This document shows positions 37,304-46,455 of a stretch of DNA of 64,000 nucleotides, piece after piece. The DNA lies in NCBI RefSeq assembly GCF_010448835.1, contig NZ_CP048409.1, forward strand, positions 4,753,501 through 4,817,500, written 5' to 3'. The position numbers were made by a program, and so were the translations under genes. The stretch is from Draconibacterium halophilum. GTDB taxonomy: Bacteria; Bacteroidota; Bacteroidia; Bacteroidales; Prolixibacteraceae. The notes beneath the pieces are model-generated. The model searched no databases. It was given only the letters and a program-made list of their open reading frames with translations, and was not told the DNA's origin. Within the stretch, counting starts at the first letter, position 1, and every line of letters begins with the position of its first letter.

Positions 37304-39202
37304 ATGAAACTTAAGAACCTACGCCTATTTTGCTTCTTGTTCTGTATTGCAATTGTTTGTATAACCTTTACCGGTTGCGAAGAAAAAATTCCTGAAGAAT
37401 TACCAAATATTTTATGGTTAACGAGCGAAGACAACAGTCCTTTTTTAGGATGTTACGGCGATGATTTTACAACTACACCCAACCTCGACAAATTAGCCTC
37501 GGAAGGATTTTTATACACTCACGCTTATGCAAATGCCCCTGTTTGTGCTCCTACCCGAAATACAATTTTAACCGGTGTTTATGCCAGTTCAAATGGCAAC
37601 CAGCATATGCGAAGTTATTATCCGCTTTCAGAAACGGTGCTGCCCTACCCTGTTTATTTGCAACAGGCCGGTTACTACTGTACCAACAACAGCAAAACTG
37701 ATTATAACACGAATAATGTTGATGAGCAAGCTATTTGGGACGAATGCAGCAAAACTGCACACTGGAAAAACAGACCGGCAGAGAAACCATTTTTCGCCGT
37801 ATTTAACACTACAATTTCGCACGAAAGCAGTATTCATAAATCTATTCCGAATAATGAGTTGCGGCACAGTCCCGACGAAGTACCAATCCCCCCGTATCAT
37901 CCGGCAACACCAGAGATGAAGCACGACTGGGCACAATACTACGACAAGGTGGAAGACATGGACGCTCAAATTGGAAAGTGGCTAAAAGAGTTGGACGATG
38001 CAGGATTGGCTGAAAATACAATTGTATTTTATTATGGCGACCATGGTGGAGTTTTGGCGCGCAGCAAACGTTATGTGTACGAAACCGGCACACAAGTTCC
38101 TTTTATTGTTCGTATTCCTGAGAAATACAAATATCTATTCCCTGAAAAACAAGTCGGAACAAAAGTAAACCGATTAATAAGTTTTGTTGATTTAGTACCT
38201 ACACTGCTTAGTATTATTGGGGTTGAAATTCCGGATTATTTGCAAGGCGATGCATTTCTGGGCAAACAAAAAACTGCTGATCCTGAATATGCATATATGT
38301 TTCGGGGGAGAATGGATGAACGTTACGACATGTCTCGTGCCGTGCGCAATCAGCAATTCCGTTACATCCGCAATTACATGCCGAACCGAATATACGGGCA
38401 GCGTATAGACTATTTATTTAAGGCTCCTTCCATTCGATCGTGGAAAGAGGCTTACGAAAAAGGCGAATGCAACGAAGTACAAAGTGCCTTTTGGGAAACA
38501 AAGCCCGTTGAAGAATTGTACGATACGGAAAATGATCCCTGGGAAATTAACAACCTGGCCAACAATCCGGAATACAAAGATATACTGGAAAAAATGCGTG
38601 CTGCGAATAAAGAATGGGTAACACGAATTAAGGATACAGGTTTTATTCCTGAAGCCGACCGTGTTGACCGCGCCGGGGAAACACCTATGTACGATTACAT
38701 GCGATCGGGGGAAGTGAATTTGGAAGAAATTATGGAAGCTGCAGAAATAGCTACATTAGGAAAAGTAGAGAATGTTGACCACTTAAAAAGTTACCTAAAA
38801 AGCAATGAAAGTGCAGTTCGATACTGGGGCGCTTCAGGACTACTGATTCTTGGAGATAAAGCAGTTTCTGCAATTCCGGATTTAAAAGCAGCCACCACCG
38901 ATGAGTCGGCAAATGTAGTTTCTGTTGCTGCAGAAGCACTTTATAATTTAGGCGAAAAAGAAATGGCCAAAAAAGCTTTACTTTCTGTTTTGAAGAATTC
39001 TAACGAATTTGCCCGTTGCCATGCCCTAAACGTAATCGACTGCATTGATGAAAGTAGCAAAGAAATTCAGGAAGGAGTGGTTGATATGATTTCAAACGCC
39101 GATTCGAAAACCAGAAATAAATACGATATGCGGGCAGCAAAATGGCTAATTGAAAAGTGGGGATTAAATCCTGACGATTATAAAATTGACTTTGCCTGGT
39201 AA
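37304..39202 (+). CDS. Sulfatase lipoprotein with C-terminal HEAT-like repeats
   Basis: 632 residues from ATG 37304 (TTG/ATG codons upstream at 37268 are less likely). Lipobox TFTGC (Cys25). The sulfatase domain has the formylglycine signature VCAPTRNTILTG with Cys81, metal motif ILWLTSEDNSP, and the C-terminal DHGG motif. After ~500, repeats of VRYWGASGLLILGDKA type suggest a small HEAT domain. Needs an anaerobic or FGE-type maturase to convert Cys81. Likely acts on sulfated polysaccharide at the cell surface; no SusCD pair or glycosidase is next to it. Confidence 0.87.
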   Translation: MKLKNLRLFCFLFCIAIVCITFTGCEEKIPEELPNILWLTSEDNSPFLGCYGDDFTTTPNLDKLASEGFLYTHAYANAPVCAPTRNTILTGVYASSNGNQHMRSYYPLSETVLPYPVYLQQAGYYCTNNSKTDYNTNNVDEQAIWDECSKTAHWKNRPAEKPFFAVFNTTISHESSIHKSIPNNELRHSPDEVPIPPYHPATPEMKHDWAQYYDKVEDMDAQIGKWLKELDDAGLAENTIVFYYGDHGGVLARSKRYVYETGTQVPFIVRIPEKYKYLFPEKQVGTKVNRLISFVDLVPTLLSIIGVEIPDYLQGDAFLGKQKTADPEYAYMFRGRMDERYDMSRAVRNQQFRYIRNYMPNRIYGQRIDYLFKAPSIRSWKEAYEKGECNEVQSAFWETKPVEELYDTENDPWEINNLANNPEYKDILEKMRAANKEWVTRIKDTGFIPEADRVDRAGETPMYDYMRSGEVNLEEIMEAAEIATLGKVENVDHLKSYLKSNESAVRYWGASGLLILGDKAVSAIPDLKAATTDESANVVSVAAEALYNLGEKEMAKKALLSVLKNSNEFARCHALNVIDCIDESSKEIQEGVVDMISNADSKTRNKYDMRAAKWLIEKWGLNPDDYKIDFAW

Positions 39203-39216
39203 CGAAAACGTAACAC

Positions 39217-39247
39217 CGATTAAACCGATTAACGCTGTTTAATCGGA
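39217..39247. other. 9-bp stem between convergent genes
   Basis: CCGATTAAA and TTTAATCGG flank a 13-nt loop between the sulfatase stop and the lipoprotein stop. It lacks a T-run on either strand, so terminator function is uncertain. Confidence 0.4.
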
Positions 39248-39248
39248 G

Positions 39249-39581
39249 TTATAGCTCATCGCCACATTCCCAAACCAATACAGGGCGGTGCTTGTTTTCA
39301 TTAAAATCCACAGGATCTGCTGTAGCTCCCCATTCAACTCGTCGTCCATCGTAGTGATACACTTCGCAATCGGAACACGACCAGTAGCCACAATAAAGAT
39401 GATAGAAATATTCCTCATTATAAGACCAACGTTGCACCTGACAACCATAACATTCTCCTGAGCTTTCGAGCTCGGTAAGCCGGGGTTTTAGCCATTCTGG
39501 TATAAGTATGGGCTCCGGCTCGCGGTCTTCGCACGAAACGAGTGCAAGTCCTAAAAATAACATAAGGAGTGCTTTTTTCAT
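39249..39581 (-). CDS. Small Cys-rich lipoprotein at the end of the assembly operon
   Basis: 110 residues. Lipoprotein signal (LFLGLALVSC, Cys17). The mature part has six further cysteines in pairs (GECYGC, YCGY, SCSDC) within an aromatic, beta-prone region and a late VWEC. It vaguely recalls DUF6970-type small lipoproteins, but I do not recognise it firmly. It is the last gene of the minus-strand run after the usher and two subunit genes (32 nt after the previous stop), which suggests an accessory or anchoring role; that is inference. Confidence 0.55.
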   Translation of the reverse strand: MKKALLMLFLGLALVSCEDREPEPILIPEWLKPRLTELESSGECYGCQVQRWSYNEEYFYHLYCGYWSCSDCEVYHYDGRRVEWGATADPVDFNENKHRPVLVWECGDEL

Positions 39582-39613
39582 CGTTGTTTATTTACGTTAG
39601 TTTGTTCCATTTA

Positions 39614-40117
39614 TCAGTCATCGTAAACGGTTAAAATCACATTAGTTTCATAATCCTTTGCTCCATGAACAATTGACAATCCCGACAGACGAATTTGAAT
39701 GGGAATTTCAGTTATTTGCCCCTTGCCTCTAAAAAAATAACTCGATATATTCTCAATTCTCTGATAATTCGTGCCGTCATATATTTTACTTTTATTGTGT
39801 TTATTTTTATTCCCATAACCGTCTCCTGCCCTGACAATTTCAAGCTGTATTTCCTCATCCCATATTAAATCTTCCTTTCGAACTTCCAGCTTCCATTTTC
39901 TGTTAGGATTTAACTTCTTATCCCATTCGTCTCCCGATAAAACGGATAAATACAGCGACGATTCACTTTCTATCGAATTTGGAAAATCTGCTCCGGCATC
40001 ACTAATTGTAAAACTGTTTTGGTCGAAGTCAATGGTACCGTCAACCAAAACTTCCATCACCTGCGCTTTAGGCACAAAACTGCAAGCCAGTAATCCTATT
40101 ATTAGTAAAAATTTCAT
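39614..40117 (-). CDS. Small secreted protein, fifth subunit candidate of the assembly locus
   Basis: 167 residues from ATG 40117 (the frame opens at a TTG two codons earlier). Signal peptide ends near VPKAQ. Mature chain is beta-rich (IDFDQNSFTISDAG, WKLEVRKEDLIWD, ITEIPIQIRLSGLS) and ends NVILTVYDD, similar in placement to the YTIT ends of the other subunits, but it lacks their WxNYSS and CYTG motifs and has no mature cysteine. It begins six nt after the previous subunit's stop. Possibly a minor or tip subunit. Confidence 0.5.
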   Translation of the reverse strand: MKFLLIIGLLACSFVPKAQVMEVLVDGTIDFDQNSFTISDAGADFPNSIESESSLYLSVLSGDEWDKKLNPNRKWKLEVRKEDLIWDEEIQLEIVRAGDGYGNKNKHNKSKIYDGTNYQRIENISSYFFRGKGQITEIPIQIRLSGLSIVHGAKDYETNVILTVYDD

Positions 40118-40123
40118 TTTCAA

Positions 40124-40687
40124 TTAATTATCAGTTATTGTGTACAAAACGGTAAATTCGTAATCACCCATTGCCTCTATCTGTGTGAAATCTGAAATTT
40201 CAAGAAAGTACTTTAAATGGTGCCCCATGTTTACCCCGTCGCCGGTAAAACAGCTTCCAATTCCGGTAATTATTGGTCTAGGAGCACTAGCTACCTTTAC
40301 TTTTCCTGCGGAACTCCCCTGATTTTTACTGCCAAAAGCCGATGCAGAAGAGGCTTCAATAAAAAACGAAATTCCCTTTGGAATTACTCCTTCTGATATT
40401 TCTGCTTTTATCGACCGGGTGTTTCCATTTTCACGAATAGCCGAAGAATAATTAATCCAAATGGATTCATTTGATTTATTCACAACTTCAGGTGCACCCC
40501 CTGGGCCGGAAGCAGCATTAATGCTAAACTCAACGTTTCCAATATCGGGTTCAATATCCAATATCGCAATTTCAGGAACCGAAAATCTTACGTTTATGTT
40601 GCCATTGCCCCATTGCGCCATAAGAGGCAAAGTGTGCATGCAAACAAAAGCTAAAACAAGTACTGCCTTTACAGCTAAATGTTTCAT
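40124..40687 (-). CDS. Secreted subunit of the chaperone/usher-like locus (subunit D)
   Basis: 187 residues from ATG 40687 (ATG at 40714 overlaps the usher and adds nine residues). Signal peptide ends MAQ. It shares with the other subunits an N-terminal alternating strand (INVRFSVPEIAILDI), the box SIWINYSS, a single mature cysteine in ITGIGSCFTGDGV followed by GHHLKYFLEI, and the end FTVLYTITDN. These fit a pilin-like beta-sandwich with a terminal strand. Placed directly behind the usher gene; proposed minor or adaptor subunit. Not matched to any named family by me. Confidence 0.6.
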   Translation of the reverse strand: MKHLAVKAVLVLAFVCMHTLPLMAQWGNGNINVRFSVPEIAILDIEPDIGNVEFSINAASGPGGAPEVVNKSNESIWINYSSAIRENGNTRSIKAEISEGVIPKGISFFIEASSASAFGSKNQGSSAGKVKVASAPRPIITGIGSCFTGDGVNMGHHLKYFLEISDFTQIEAMGDYEFTVLYTITDN

Positions 40688-40691
40688 TTTA

Positions 40692-43600
40692 TTATTTATC
40701 ACTTTTGAATTCATTGTATGGTATTATTTTTTCGTCCTTAAATACAACAATAAATGGATTTGTATAGAACGAACTTAATCTTTTTCGCTCCTTTTGTGCT
40801 TCTTCAACAGTGTCGAACTTGCCAATAAAATATTTGTGTAAGTTATCAATTTGTTTTTCGAAATAAGAAGATTGCCCTCTCAGAAATTTTGAATTCTCTG
40901 CCAGTGACCTGCTGAATGCACCTATTTGTACCGAATAATATAGCTGTGACGTTTTTTTCTGAGGTTTTAAAACAGTCGTCACTTTCATAGGTGCAAAACC
41001 TTCATTTGCCGATAGTGTAGTATTTTGTGATTTGAAGATTATTTTTTTCTTTTTTGATTCCAAAACAATATCCACTTCGCGCTGTTCCCCTGGATTTAAA
41101 TGGAAAGTATATGTGGATTGAGCAGCAGAATAACCCGCAGGAATAGTATTAGTATATATTCGAAACAAGACCTCTCCCGGCCTTACCAATGGGAAAGTAA
41201 ATTCCCCTTCCTTATTCGTTGTAATTCTGTATGTTTCCAGATTCGACTTTAGTTCAATTAATATATTATCAGGTTGTGCGGATTGGTCATTTAAAACAGA
41301 AAGAGCACTTTCTCCCAGTTTTATCTGACCACTTAAACGAGCACCTTTCTGAATCTGTATATTTATTTCTGTTTCTTCATTTTCAATAATTTCTACTTCT
41401 AGTGGCATAGGAATATTGGGAATTTCGCCGATGTCTAAGCGAGCTCTATCAATGGTAAGGAGTTGGCGCCCCGGAGACAATAATTTAAACTCATACTCGC
41501 CATTCCTGTCTGTAACCGCTGTTTCGCTCGATATACGTATGAATACGTCGCTAACAGGTTCTCCGAGCTGATTTGTAATTCTCCCTCTTATTTTTCCGGC
41601 TTTTACGATTTGCTTGATCGGAATACCCAAACTGTAAGAATAAGTTGCAGATAAGGTAAACTCAGGATTATCCACCTCATTTTTAAAAATTGTGTAAAAA
41701 CTACGTAAGGAGAAGGTATGTTTTTTCAGAAATTTATAATCCAGATTAAGCTGCATCAGGTTTCTGTTTCTATAATAATCATTAATGTCGTATGCATTTT
41801 GAATATAGCAGTTTAAACGAAGATTCTTTGAAATCCTGCTTGTGGCTGCAAGTCCTGCCATTAAACGACGTTGATCGCCGGAAACAAACTGATTGATGTT
41901 GGACCAGTTCCCAAATAATCGAACCGAATTTCGTGAATTGAATCTGTAAGTCAGATTTGCAGATGCACGGAAGCTATTTTGTATGTTTTTATTGGTTTCT
42001 GCTAAAAGGTTAGTTGTTTCTCCAATTTCACCGCGAAGAGTATAGTCAATTCTTTTGTATCGATGTCCATATTCCAGGTTCCACGAATCGGTTTTGTAAT
42101 GAAACTTATCTTTAATCAAACGATCTTTGCTCTCAAATTCCCGCCAGTAAATTTTAACATTACCTCCCTGACTGATTCTGTAATTTAACGATCCCTGAAT
42201 GGATTTTGAATAGGGAGCTGTAACAAAAAATGTATCGAGCTGAGCATTTCCAAAATCTTCTCTGGCATTAAAAGAAACACTCATTTTCTGCGAAATACGG
42301 GCGTTTATATTCGTCGAAAAAAATTTGGAGTTGGAGTAGTAACCCGGGTAATTTTTACCAACATTGAAATATATTCCCGATATTTGAAATATGGAAAATT
42401 GGCTGTTAATACTTGATCGTATGGCATTCGAAGTTTCATCGTCCACCATTCCTCGCGACAATTCCAAATCAACCTTTGTGCGCTTAAACGGATTTAGCTC
42501 AGTAACAAAACTAAACAGTTGAACAGGGTCATTCGATTCCTGATATTTTTTCCCTAAATAATAGAACGAGATATTATTTTTTGAATTAAAGTCAAATCCC
42601 GCAAATACTGAAAACTCATTTTCGATGTCTTCATAAAACCGCGGTTTTACATAAAAAAAACCAGCCCCAAATCCATTCTTTAGTAGAAATTTTGCCTCAA
42701 CACCACGTCCAAATCTTGACGCCTCAGTAAGAGGCGTAACTGTGTATGATTTCTCGCCTAAAAATAAATCGATGTTTTTATTTGAATAGGAAAGATAATA
42801 CTGGTCGTATAACCCCAGAAAACTAAGGTTCGTATTATTGGGCCAGCGCGCCATAAAACCAAGCCGGTGCTTCCCTTCCGGATCAAGGGTTCCGTTCCCA
42901 TCAATCTGAAATTGTTTAGCCGACTCATAGTTGCCCCCTCTGTTTGTAGATAAATAGCTTACAGATGCTTTCACTGGGAATCGGAAAAATAAATCCTTTT
43001 TGGCTTTTCGTGAAGGCAGCACCATTGTTGACGCATACACACTTTCCAAAATTCTCTCGCCTACTTGAGCGCGAACCGTAAATGATTCCGTTTTACTTTC
43101 GAACAGTTCCTCTGACGTAGGTTTTGTAATTTGAATCTGAGTTGATTCCCCGGGATCTAGTTTCACATCTGGCGAACCTACCAAATCGCAGTTACTGGCA
43201 TTTATGTACAACTTCTTATCGGTATTTCCAAGATTCCGAATCAAATAAGTAGCACTAATATTTTCTCCTGCCAAGATGTGGTTTTGTTGTTCAATAAGTT
43301 GAAACGTAATATTTTCGATTTCCAATATTTTTACCTGCACAATCTGTGATGAAAGGTTTATACCTACATCAGCTTTCATCTTATTTATCTGAATTGGATA
43401 GCTTCCCACCGGACAGTCAAAAGGAGCTCTGATGGAGACAATACTCAACTTTTTTTCATTGGGTTGCAAGCTAAGTTTTCCGGGCCGGGTAATTACAACC
43501 CATCTATCAGGGATGGAGAATTCATGCGTTACTTCTATGCTGTCTGAACTCTGGTTCTGAGTAACAAATGCCAGATTTACTACTTTCCCCGGAAGTACAG

Positions 43601-43715
43601 CAACTTCATTTTTAACAAAACGTACGTTTACATTACGCGCTGATTGAGCACAAACACCAAAATTTAGTGAGCTGAGTAATACGATTATTAAAAAACATTG
43701 TTGAAGCATTTTCAA
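40692..43715 (-). CDS. Usher-like outer-membrane barrel with SPOR domain
   Basis: 1007 residues with signal peptide (VCAQ near 24). Domains in order: two Ig-like/NEW3-type domains at ~25-235 (ending before FFRFPVKASVSYL), a long beta-barrel of ~24 strands from ~245 to ~740 with many aromatic-rich strands (for example NISFYYLGKKYQ, SVRLFGNWSNINQF), two carboxypeptidase-regulatory/CnaB-like domains (~755-905) and a C-terminal SPOR domain from ~935 (YYSVQIGAFS) that would bind denuded peptidoglycan. Usher identity is inferred from barrel size, flanking domains and an adjacent chaperone and subunits, not from a known usher motif. Its start overlaps the chaperone stop by 4 nt. Confidence 0.7.
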   Translation of the reverse strand: MKMLQQCFLIIVLLSSLNFGVCAQSARNVNVRFVKNEVAVLPGKVVNLAFVTQNQSSDSIEVTHEFSIPDRWVVITRPGKLSLQPNEKKLSIVSIRAPFDCPVGSYPIQINKMKADVGINLSSQIVQVKILEIENITFQLIEQQNHILAGENISATYLIRNLGNTDKKLYINASNCDLVGSPDVKLDPGESTQIQITKPTSEELFESKTESFTVRAQVGERILESVYASTMVLPSRKAKKDLFFRFPVKASVSYLSTNRGGNYESAKQFQIDGNGTLDPEGKHRLGFMARWPNNTNLSFLGLYDQYYLSYSNKNIDLFLGEKSYTVTPLTEASRFGRGVEAKFLLKNGFGAGFFYVKPRFYEDIENEFSVFAGFDFNSKNNISFYYLGKKYQESNDPVQLFSFVTELNPFKRTKVDLELSRGMVDDETSNAIRSSINSQFSIFQISGIYFNVGKNYPGYYSNSKFFSTNINARISQKMSVSFNAREDFGNAQLDTFFVTAPYSKSIQGSLNYRISQGGNVKIYWREFESKDRLIKDKFHYKTDSWNLEYGHRYKRIDYTLRGEIGETTNLLAETNKNIQNSFRASANLTYRFNSRNSVRLFGNWSNINQFVSGDQRRLMAGLAATSRISKNLRLNCYIQNAYDINDYYRNRNLMQLNLDYKFLKKHTFSLRSFYTIFKNEVDNPEFTLSATYSYSLGIPIKQIVKAGKIRGRITNQLGEPVSDVFIRISSETAVTDRNGEYEFKLLSPGRQLLTIDRARLDIGEIPNIPMPLEVEIIENEETEINIQIQKGARLSGQIKLGESALSVLNDQSAQPDNILIELKSNLETYRITTNKEGEFTFPLVRPGEVLFRIYTNTIPAGYSAAQSTYTFHLNPGEQREVDIVLESKKKKIIFKSQNTTLSANEGFAPMKVTTVLKPQKKTSQLYYSVQIGAFSRSLAENSKFLRGQSSYFEKQIDNLHKYFIGKFDTVEEAQKERKRLSSFYTNPFIVVFKDEKIIPYNEFKSDK

Positions 43716-44530
43716 ATTTCAAGCGAAATATTAGTGCCATAAATATGGTCTTCATCGCAGTCGGCTACTAAAATTCCAGTATAATTCCCTGGTTTTATAC
43801 CTTCCAGAACAAGAGATGATTTTATTGAAGTGCCTGGAAATGTTTTCCTGCGATCTGCTTTGAAAATACCCAGCGAGTTTCCGCTTGCATCAAATACCTC
43901 CAGACTCATCTCCGGTTTTAGAATGCACTCTCCTATATTCTCCACAGCAACATTTAAAACACCTACATCATTGTCTTTAACCAATTCCAATCCCAAAAAT
44001 TGCAAGTCTTTTTTTCCAGTATCTCCAATAGTTGTTATTACCTGAATGGCGTATCTGATTGCAGTATTTATTTTTACTCCTCCAGTGGATGGAGTCGTGT
44101 CGGGCGTAGTAATTCCTTCCACCATTATTACACTCCAGTAAGTGCCTTTTAAGGAATCGTCTTGTGGTACGTTTACTTCAAAGTCGATGAATACTTTTTC
44201 GTTGGCTTCCAGAGTAATCAATTGAGGGCTGTAATTTATCCAGGCAGCATTTGAACGCTCCAAAGTTCCGGGAGAATCATGCGTGCTTTCTCCTGTATAT
44301 GAGAACCAATAATCGCGCAAATAAATTCTTACACTTTTTTTATCCGTTCCGTTATTCTGTATTTCAATTCTATCTCTGTATGTTTCCCCTTGGTTACTGG
44401 CGTTTTCATGAGTCAGGCCATTTAAAACAAGGATGTTTGCACCGGCAGAACTGCCTATAGCGAACAAGATAAAAAAAGAAAAAAGGATTTTGACACAAAT
44501 GCGATAGTTGACAATAATTGATTTTAACAT
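43712..44530 (-). CDS. PapD/DUF916-like periplasmic chaperone
   Basis: 272 residues from ATG 44530 (the longer frame opens at a TTG). Signal peptide ends near SSAGA. Two Ig-like domains are expected: ~30-165 (RIEIQNNGTDKKSVRIYLRD, AWINYSPQLITL, VFIDFEVNVPQDDSLKGTYW) and ~170-270 (LVKDNDVGVLNVAVENIG, ILKPEMSLEVFD). This layout matches PapD-type pilus chaperones and the DUF916 N-domain of Gram-positive WxL loci. The neighbouring usher starts inside its stop codon, so expression is coupled. Function as a subunit chaperone is inferred. Confidence 0.68.
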   Translation of the reverse strand: MLKSIIVNYRICVKILFSFFILFAIGSSAGANILVLNGLTHENASNQGETYRDRIEIQNNGTDKKSVRIYLRDYWFSYTGESTHDSPGTLERSNAAWINYSPQLITLEANEKVFIDFEVNVPQDDSLKGTYWSVIMVEGITTPDTTPSTGGVKINTAIRYAIQVITTIGDTGKKDLQFLGLELVKDNDVGVLNVAVENIGECILKPEMSLEVFDASGNSLGIFKADRRKTFPGTSIKSSLVLEGIKPGNYTGILVADCDEDHIYGTNISLEI

Positions 44531-44591
44531 CTTTGCTATTTTAAATGCTAAAATTATCAATCTTCTTGTTTTTAACAATTATTTTATGACT

Positions 44592-45155
44592 CTAATTATC
44601 GTCGGTAAGGGTATATATAACGCTAACAGAAGTTTCTCCTTTTTCTGAATTGCTGTAAAAACTATTTTCATCAATCTCCAGATTATACGAAAGCGGATGT
44701 CCGTTCTGAACGCCCACTCCAGTATAGCAACTACCTATTCCTGAAATAATATCTACCGGACTATTTGACAATACAATACTTCCATTGGATAATCCAAGTT
44801 CTCCAATTCCAGCGCCAATATTTTCTCCAACTTTTAGTTTAATTGAAATTCCATTGGGTATATCGCCAACCACTGTAGCTGTTATTTTTCTTTTCTGATT
44901 GCTTGTAACAATAGAAGAATAGTTCAACCAGATATTGGATTCTTGTTTTGACTGAAGATCAATTTTTTCACCAGCGGTTGTAGGTGCTGCTGATTGGAAT
45001 TCAACGTTAGAATTTCCTTCAACCTTTAAAGACAACAAAGCCACATCGGGAATAATAACACTGGCCTTGTGCTCTGCTTCTTTGTCAGATGCTAAACCGT
45101 AATTAGCAAAAGAACTCAGAATGAAGAAGATTAAAATTGAGATCCTATACTTCAT
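44592..45155 (-). CDS. Secreted subunit of the chaperone/usher-like locus (subunit C)
   Basis: 187 residues. Signal peptide ends near YGLAS. Family features: N-terminal strand AEHKASVIIPDVALLSL, box NIWLNYSS, the single mature cysteine in ISGIGSCYTGVGV followed by GHPLSYNLEI, and the end SVIYTLTDDN. It opens the operon that continues into the chaperone (61 nt gap), usher, subunit D and the last two genes. The ~10 nt before its ATG mark the edge of the tandem duplication. Confidence 0.62.
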   Translation of the reverse strand: MKYRISILIFFILSSFANYGLASDKEAEHKASVIIPDVALLSLKVEGNSNVEFQSAAPTTAGEKIDLQSKQESNIWLNYSSIVTSNQKRKITATVVGDIPNGISIKLKVGENIGAGIGELGLSNGSIVLSNSPVDIISGIGSCYTGVGVQNGHPLSYNLEIDENSFYSNSEKGETSVSVIYTLTDDN

Positions 45156-45235
45156 GCATCCAAAGTTAGATTATCGACGCATAAAAAACAATAGGACAAT
45201 TGCCCGTTTTGGGGGGTTAAAAATACTGAGAAGGA

Positions 45236-45267
45236 CAAAAAAAGAGGCAGACTTTAAAGCCTGCCTC
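45236..45267 (-). terminator. Terminator of subunit gene A
   Basis: On the minus strand GAGGCAG and CTGCCTC with inner CTTT/AAAG form a long stem, followed by seven T. The same structure ends subunit gene B. Confidence 0.9.
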
Positions 45268-45299
45268 ACACTATCCCTTATCTCTTATCTAAAAGTCTA

Positions 45300-45929
45300 C
45301 TATAAGCTTGTAATCGTATAAGTAATTGTTGTATCAAAATCTTTAGCAGTTAAAGCTTTGTAGTTGTCACTTGTTTCATCCATTTTCAATGTGTAAGTTA
45401 ACTGGTGACCGGAACTGCTTCCTGTTCCTGTGTAACAGTTCTTGATGGTAGTGACTACTGGTTGTGAGTCGCCTGAAAGTACAATTGTTTTTTTCTCCGT
45501 TTTTCCTACCTCGCCTTTTCCTTTTCCTGCATCTTCTGCCGCTACCAATTCAATGGTTACTCCATTTGGAAGATTATCGCCCTTCATAGATACCGAAATA
45601 CTGTTAGCGGAACTTTTTATGATCGATGAGTAGTTTAACCATACCGAATTGTCGCTTGCACTTTCTACATCAAAATTTAAACCCTGCCCTGCAGTTTCAG
45701 GCGCAGCCGGCATAAGCGCAATGGTTGCATCAGAAGAAATTCCTACTAATGAATAAGATGGAATACCAACTTTAATGTTATGTTCCGCGCCGCCTGAGCC
45801 TCCTCCACCGGCAGGCCCTACAACTGCTGCTCCACTCATTATTCCATCACCTCTATCTCTTTGGGCTTTTGCAAAATTAGATACCCCGAAAACAAAAATC
45901 GCTATTAAAATAAGTGTTACTTTTTTCAT
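45300..45929 (-). CDS. Secreted subunit A, candidate major surface subunit
   Basis: 209 residues from ATG 45929; an upstream in-frame ATG would add 26 residues from the conserved leader and is rejected. Signal peptide ends near AKAQ. After a Gly-rich linker (VVGPAGGGGSGGAEH) comes the shared part: IKVGIPSYSLVGI, SVWLNYSSIIKSS, a single mature cysteine in IKNCYTGTGSSSGHQLTY, and FDTTITYTITSL. It differs from subunit B (46677) at only a handful of residues after AEH, but its N-terminal linker is different. Has its own leader, terminator and the GTCCC/GGGAC element 146 nt upstream, so it is probably strongly and separately expressed. Confidence 0.68.
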   Translation of the reverse strand: MKKVTLILIAIFVFGVSNFAKAQRDRGDGIMSGAAVVGPAGGGGSGGAEHNIKVGIPSYSLVGISSDATIALMPAAPETAGQGLNFDVESASDNSVWLNYSSIIKSSANSISVSMKGDNLPNGVTIELVAAEDAGKGKGEVGKTEKKTIVLSGDSQPVVTTIKNCYTGTGSSSGHQLTYTLKMDETSDNYKALTAKDFDTTITYTITSL

Positions 45930-46074
45930 GATGTTGTGTTGTTTATTTGTTTGTAAATATTTCTTCAAAAAATTTTGTAGCGTCCAACTACACCACAACA
46001 TAAGCAATCAAAATGCCATAACACCCAATCCATTCATTATCATACACTTACACTTCGCACCAAAGACAAATCAC

Positions 46075-46109
46075 GTCCCTGCATGGGACATTAATTTATC
46101 TTTTGGGAC
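46075..46109 (-). promoter_or_regulatory. GTCCC-N5-GGGAC-N15-GGGAC element upstream of subunit A
   Basis: GTCCC (46075), GGGAC (46085) and a second GGGAC (46105), 146-180 nt before the subunit A start. The spacing is the same as in the element upstream of subunit B although the loops differ, which suggests selection. A transcription-factor site is inferred. Confidence 0.55.
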
Positions 46110-46173
46110 AGCAACCCAAATAAGGACTGGTGAGATTAAACATAAAATAGAAGAAAAACCTTACGGGATTAGC

Positions 46174-46455
46174 CTATTTTTGCGACAGAATATACTCGTC
46201 TGCGATTTCGAGCTCCTTATACCACTCGGCACCATATTTTGCAGTGAGTGACTCCTTTAGGAATTTGCAAAGCGGAAGTTTTTCTGATGCACCACATCTA
46301 CGACCTGGCTTGCAAATATCAAGTTCATGGTAGTTTACGGCATCAAAACGTTTGTATTCGGTAATTCGAATGAGGAATAAATGACAAGACAAGGGTTTAC
46401 GGAATTTTGATTTCCCCTCAAAATATGCTTTTTCAATGGCACACTTTTAAATATC
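46174..46455 (-). pseudogene. Truncated DUF3109 copy
   Basis: Encodes the last ~90 residues of the intact DUF3109 protein at 47490 (KPLSCHLFLIRITEYKRFDA, ICKPGRRCGASEKLP, YKELEIADEYILSQK). The N-terminal half with the first cysteine cluster is missing; homology breaks off in the codons before CAIEKAYF, where one extra base also shifts the frame. It has no start and is a by-product of the tandem duplication. Confidence 0.85.

Noticed and set aside
39614..40117. Calling the fifth secreted protein a paralogue of subunits A-D
   Set aside because: It lacks the WxNYSS and CxTG motifs and the mature cysteine; only its position and final strand resemble them.
46174..46392. Independent 72-residue gene
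   Set aside because: It is the C-terminal end of a truncated DUF3109 copy in frame with further degraded codons, not a gene with its own start.
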